Part shown: positions 61,569-64,000 of the stretch, piece by piece
Numbering within the stretch: position 1 is the first letter of the stretch
Layout of the letters: each line of letters opens with the position of its first letter
Source: Acidobacteriaceae bacterium
GTDB taxonomy: Bacteria > Acidobacteriota > Terriglobia > Bryobacterales > Bryobacteraceae
Direction of reading: 5' to 3'
Assembly (NCBI GenBank): GCA_019240475.1
Contig: JAFAYI010000029.1
Span: forward strand, 434,001-498,000
Length of the DNA: 64,000 nucleotides
Notes under the pieces: model-generated
Seen by the model: only the letters and a program-made list of their open reading frames with translations
Told to the model about the DNA's origin: nothing
Databases searched by the model: none
Translations under genes and position numbers: made by a program

Positions 61569-62528
61569 ATGGCGGCCCCGGCCGGCGCATCGAATTCCAC
61601 CTTCAGCAGGCGCGTCGCGCCTTTTGTGCCTGTCGCGCTTTCCCTGCTTCTCAGCCGTTCGATTCTTCCCGTCGCGGCGCCCGAGGGAGAAGCGGAAGCT
61701 CCCAACGCCAATGGCGGCGCCCCCGTGGTCGCAACTTGCGAAGCGGACATCGGCAGCGTTGAGGTCTGTCATAGTTATTACCCTACCGGCTGCAGTAAGT
61801 CGGCTCATCCCGCTTACGATCCATATTTGAACCTGCTCAAGAACCAGTTACTGCCGCCCTCTTCGCCTGCTCTGCTCCAACTCGACCGCCAAGCCTTTAT
61901 CGATCTCAATAGCAAAACACCGGCCGGGTTACGAACTGGCAATCACGCCCAGTTTTCTCAACAACTGGGCGCGCTTCAGGAAGGACAAGTGGCGTCCTTA
62001 ATCGGTTACTTGTATTACGCCCAATACGGCGGCAAGAGCGAGAGCGTTAACTGCCAACTCGGCGATCCGGACGAAATCGATTTCCATATCGGCATCGGCT
62101 TCGATCCAACTCTCGCCGGCAAGCTATCCCAGCATCAGCGGCTCACCCCGGACGAGAATGCCACGCTCGAACCAACCAGCGTCATCGTTGAAATGACCCC
62201 GCACTATCGCGCTCATTTCGAGCCGGACTGGACTCTCGACGCCTTGAAAAACGTGCTCGGGCGCCAGGTGCGCGTGACCGGCCAACTGCTCATCGATAAT
62301 GAACACGTGGCGGGCAACGCCAATTGCGGCGCTCCCCACGCCGATACCTCCAAATGCTGGCGCTTCAGCGCTTGGGAACTCCATCCCGTTACCAAATTTG
62401 AAATCTGCCAATCGGACTCTCAGCCCTGCGCCGCAGGGGACTGGGTTGCATTGGAAGCCATGCCTCAGGCCGCTTCCAATAACTCGCCCGCTAACTCGGC
62501 CCCCGCCGCGGGCGCCAAGACTCGATAG
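61569..62528 (+). CDS. Exported Cys-containing protein of unknown function (cassette gene 1)
   Basis: 319 residues. A short basic stretch (NSTFSRRVAPFVPVALSLLL) forms a signal or anchor, then an unknown domain. Notable motifs: VASLIGYLYYAQYGGKSESV, NCQLGDPDEIDFHIGIGFD, SVIVEMTPHYRAHFEPDWTL, VRVTGQLLIDNEH and CWRFSAWELHPVTKFEIC. The VRVTGQL ... R-F-S-x-WELHPVT pair is typical of a small OB-like domain in bacterial exported proteins. At least six cysteines. It is followed 1 bp later by two membrane-protein genes on the same strand. Confidence 0.75.
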   Translation: MAAPAGASNSTFSRRVAPFVPVALSLLLSRSILPVAAPEGEAEAPNANGGAPVVATCEADIGSVEVCHSYYPTGCSKSAHPAYDPYLNLLKNQLLPPSSPALLQLDRQAFIDLNSKTPAGLRTGNHAQFSQQLGALQEGQVASLIGYLYYAQYGGKSESVNCQLGDPDEIDFHIGIGFDPTLAGKLSQHQRLTPDENATLEPTSVIVEMTPHYRAHFEPDWTLDALKNVLGRQVRVTGQLLIDNEHVAGNANCGAPHADTSKCWRFSAWELHPVTKFEICQSDSQPCAAGDWVALEAMPQAASNNSPANSAPAAGAKTR

Positions 62529-62529
62529 C

Positions 62530-62913
62530 ATGGCCACCGCTCAACTCTATTCGCTTATCGCCGCCGCCGCGTTCTGGGAAATCCTGCTGTTCATCGCCGG
62601 CCTTACCGCCCTTGTTGCCTACCAGCTTCTGACCCGCCGGATCAACACCCAAAACCTCTTCTGCGGCGTGAGGCGCGATGGACGAAAATACTTCAGCCCG
62701 GAGCGCGTCCAGTTGCTCATCTTCACCGTGGCCGCCGCGTTTCAATATCTCCGTTCCGTAATGCTCGTCCGGCACACCGGGCAATTTCCGCCGGTTCCCA
62801 AGGGAATGCTGGAGCTGGTCGGCTCCAGCAACGTTCTGTATCTGGCAGGCAAGAGTTTGATGACTCTAAAAATTCCCGGCTTGAATAGCTCAGCCGGCGC
62901 GAAAGGATCTTGA
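62530..62913 (+). CDS. Membrane protein with RVQLLIFT motif (cassette gene 2)
   Basis: 127 residues from ATG 62530, which begins 1 bp after the stop of cassette gene 1. An N-terminal helix (AAAAFWEILLFIAGLTALVAY split by Glu) and a second helix (RVQLLIFTVAAAFQYLRSVM) flank a basic loop; the segment FPPVPKGMLELVGSSNVLYLAGKS completes it. The same RxQLLIFT ... P-x-x-LL-L-G-S-x-x-x-YL-x-x-K arrangement occurs in the next gene, so the two are paralogues within one operon. The stop overlaps the next start as TGATG. Confidence 0.75.
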   Translation: MATAQLYSLIAAAAFWEILLFIAGLTALVAYQLLTRRINTQNLFCGVRRDGRKYFSPERVQLLIFTVAAAFQYLRSVMLVRHTGQFPPVPKGMLELVGSSNVLYLAGKSLMTLKIPGLNSSAGAKGS

Positions 62914-63524
62914 TGCAGACCGCATTTACCGTACTCGCTGTCTCGGCCGGCTTCGTCGTCGTTATCTTCACCGGCGGCCTTGCAGTCCTGTTCCTTGTGA
63001 AAGCAAGCGACGGCTCAATCGATCTGTCGCGCCTCATCTCCGAGCCCAATGGAGACGCCAGCATGTCGCGCCTCCAGTTACTCATCTTCACGCTTGTGAT
63101 CGCCTTGAGCCTCTTCCTTATCATCATCGGCAACACTCCGCTCGCCTTCCCCGCCAGCATACCCGCGGATCTGCTCACGCTTCTCGGTATTAGTTCCAGC
63201 TCCTATCTGGTAAGCAAAGGAATCCAGTTTAGTAATCCTGCCGGAGTCGCCCGCCCCGGAATCTCCATCGATCCCGGTCAGACCAAGTTCACCGCTGGCG
63301 CCGCCGGCACTGTTTCATTCACGGCAACGCATTCTACTAACGGCGCAGCCTCGCTCCCCGCCATCACCTGGTCGCTCGATTCCCCTTCCTACGGAACTCT
63401 TCACGCTTCGGGCAACAAGGCCTCTTACACCGCGGACGCCACTGCGCCGGCAAACACAAAAGTCACCTTGCGCGCCCAAGTCTCGGGGTTTGAAGACGGC
63501 TTGGCCGAAATCGTCTACGAGTAA
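62913..63524 (+). CDS. Membrane protein with RLQLLIFT motif and Ig-like C-terminal domain (cassette gene 3)
   Basis: 203 residues from ATG 62913, overlapping the previous stop by one base, with AAGGAT upstream. Helix 1 (TVLAVSAGFVVVIFTGGLAV) and helix 2 (SRLQLLIFTLVIALSLFLII) bracket a loop; FPASIPADLLTLLGISSSSY then LVSKGIQF repeats the conserved motif of cassette gene 2. Residues about 115-203 form a bacterial Ig-like domain (GISIDPGQTKFTAGAAGTVS, AITWSLDSPSYGTL, ASYTADATAPANTKVTLRA) that probably faces the periplasm. Function unknown. Confidence 0.78.
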   Translation: MQTAFTVLAVSAGFVVVIFTGGLAVLFLVKASDGSIDLSRLISEPNGDASMSRLQLLIFTLVIALSLFLIIIGNTPLAFPASIPADLLTLLGISSSSYLVSKGIQFSNPAGVARPGISIDPGQTKFTAGAAGTVSFTATHSTNGAASLPAITWSLDSPSYGTLHASGNKASYTADATAPANTKVTLRAQVSGFEDGLAEIVYE

Positions 63525-63575
63525 ACCGATCCGACCTGCCGCGCTTTTCCGTTCGCGCCATCGGGCGCCGCCCAC

Positions 63576-63603
63576 TTGACAGCGCAGCCGCTCAGTCTAG
63601 AAT
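63576..63603 (+). promoter_or_regulatory. Strong predicted sigma-70 promoter
   Basis: TTGACA (63576-63581) and TAGAAT (63598-63603) are 16 bp apart. Transcription would start about 9 bases before the zinc-ribbon ATG at 63619, giving a very short leader with no ribosome binding site. It probably serves both the zinc-ribbon gene and yvcK. Confidence 0.65.
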
Positions 63604-63618
63604 AGGTGTTATTTCGTT

Positions 63619-63777
63619 ATGCAGGGTTGTCAGCACGACCGCACCGAGTTCCTCTACCGGCGGGACGGCGTCGATTATGTGCGATGCCTGGACTGCGGGC
63701 AGGTTTTCGAGGCAGAGGATCTGGACAGTGTCCCGGTTTACGACGACGAGGAAGAAGAGCCGCCCAAACGCCGCTGA
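63619..63777 (+). CDS. 52-residue zinc-ribbon-type protein
   Basis: The frame from ATG 63619 to TGA 63777 encodes a small acidic protein with two metal-type pairs: GCQHDRTEF (Cys-x-His) and VRCLDCGQVFEAEDL (Cys-x-x-Cys), followed by an acidic tail (DDEEEEPPKRR). The CxxC then GQxF pattern is typical of short zinc ribbons. It lies just behind a strong promoter and 31 bp ahead of yvcK. A zinc-binding role is likely; the partner is unknown. Confidence 0.7.
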   Translation: MQGCQHDRTEFLYRRDGVDYVRCLDCGQVFEAEDLDSVPVYDDEEEEPPKRR

Positions 63778-63808
63778 GTCAGCCTTGAACCCGTTTGGCG
63801 GCCGGCCC

Positions 63809-64000
63809 ATGTCCAGTCTGACCCGCGTCTCCCCCCTTCAGAGAAGCCTGCTGAAGGCGCCGCTTCGCGTTGTCTCCATCGGCGGCGGCACCGGCCTGTC
63901 CACGCTTCTCTCCGGCCTCAAGAAACACGCGCGCGGCGTGCAGGACGGCCCCACTCCCGGCCGCCCTGTCGTCGAGATCGCGGCCGTCGTCACCGTCAGC
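63809..64000 (+). CDS. yvcK: YvcK/gluconeogenesis-factor family protein, 3' truncated by window edge
   Basis: The first 64 residues are present from ATG 63809 (TTG 63785 in frame is an alternative). LRVVSIGGGTGLSTLLSGLK, followed by VVEIAAVVTVS at the window edge, is the signature start of the YvcK/CofD-like UPF0052 family, where a DDGGSSGRLR motif normally comes next. YvcK binds UDP-GlcNAc and is needed for cell-wall and carbon-metabolism control in Firmicutes. The gene continues beyond the window. It probably shares the 63576 promoter with the zinc-ribbon gene. Confidence 0.9.
   Translation, partial: MSSLTRVSPLQRSLLKAPLRVVSIGGGTGLSTLLSGLKKHARGVQDGPTPGRPVVEIAAVVTVS

Overview
This window looks like chromosome from an Acidobacteriota member, most likely the Bryobacterales/Solibacter group. 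Evidence from the sequence: high GC with strong C/G third-position bias; a very large Oar-type TonB-dependent receptor with an N-terminal carboxypeptidase-regulatory-like domain; an 822-residue MacB/FtsX-type permease of the ADOP kind that Acidobacteria carry in large numbers; many exported proteins of unknown function; an abundance of GTG/TTG starts; and housekeeping genes of an aerobic diderm heterotroph. The lineage call is inference; no rRNA or other phylogenetic marker gene lies in the window.

Layout. 0-6 kb: the 3' end of a carboxypeptidase-regulatory-like protein, an exported protein behind a good sigma-70 promoter, and a converging TonB-dependent receptor. 6-11 kb (minus): HDAC-family deacetylase with a radical SAM/SPASM-like protein, then an acyl-CoA dehydrogenase / LolA-like exported protein / exported tyrosine-phosphatase-like protein operon. 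11-15.5 kb (plus): response regulator, M16 peptidase, and an amidase translationally coupled to a 42-residue AtzG/GatC-like mini-protein. 15.5-18.7 kb (minus): PQQ-type beta-propeller, murA, rhodanese. 18.8-21 kb (plus): ruvA, ruvB, folK. 21-25 kb (minus): a cysteine-dioxygenase/flavoprotein fusion and a CNNM/CorC-type membrane protein. 25-31 kb: penicillin acylase, Uma2 nuclease-fold protein, and two ECF sigma/anti-sigma modules pointing at each other. 30.7-33.6 kb: IscA/ErpA-type protein, murQ, tannase-family esterase. 33.7-41.3 kb: a 1662-residue adhesin-like protein with an exact 202-residue repeat, a PEP-CTERM protein, a TonB C-terminal protein with a Tat-like signal, and an exported propeller. 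41.3-46 kb: M23 peptidase, small conserved proteins, inositol monophosphatase and coproheme decarboxylase (ChdC/HemQ).

46-49.4 kb is a compact nucleoside salvage operon (pyrimidine nucleoside phosphorylase, NupC-type transporter, trimeric purine nucleoside phosphorylase). 49.4-56.7 kb looks accessory: ADOP permease, exported proteins with weaker codon bias, a frameshifted cupin remnant and a 29-bp repeat that marks a duplication. 56.7-61.4 kb carries a PAS histidine kinase, NfeD-like and DUF4337-like proteins and a degenerate UvrC homologue. 61.5-63.5 kb is a three-gene cassette of unknown function (one exported protein plus two related membrane proteins), followed by a strong promoter, a 52-residue zinc-ribbon protein and the start of yvcK.

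No rRNA, tRNA, CRISPR array, integrase, transposase or complete insertion sequence was recognised. The most notable items are the CDO-flavoprotein fusion that keeps the Cys-Tyr cofactor residues, the coupled mini-subunit/amidase pair, the 202-residue repeat adhesin, the three-gene membrane cassette, and the cupin pseudogene with its duplication scar.
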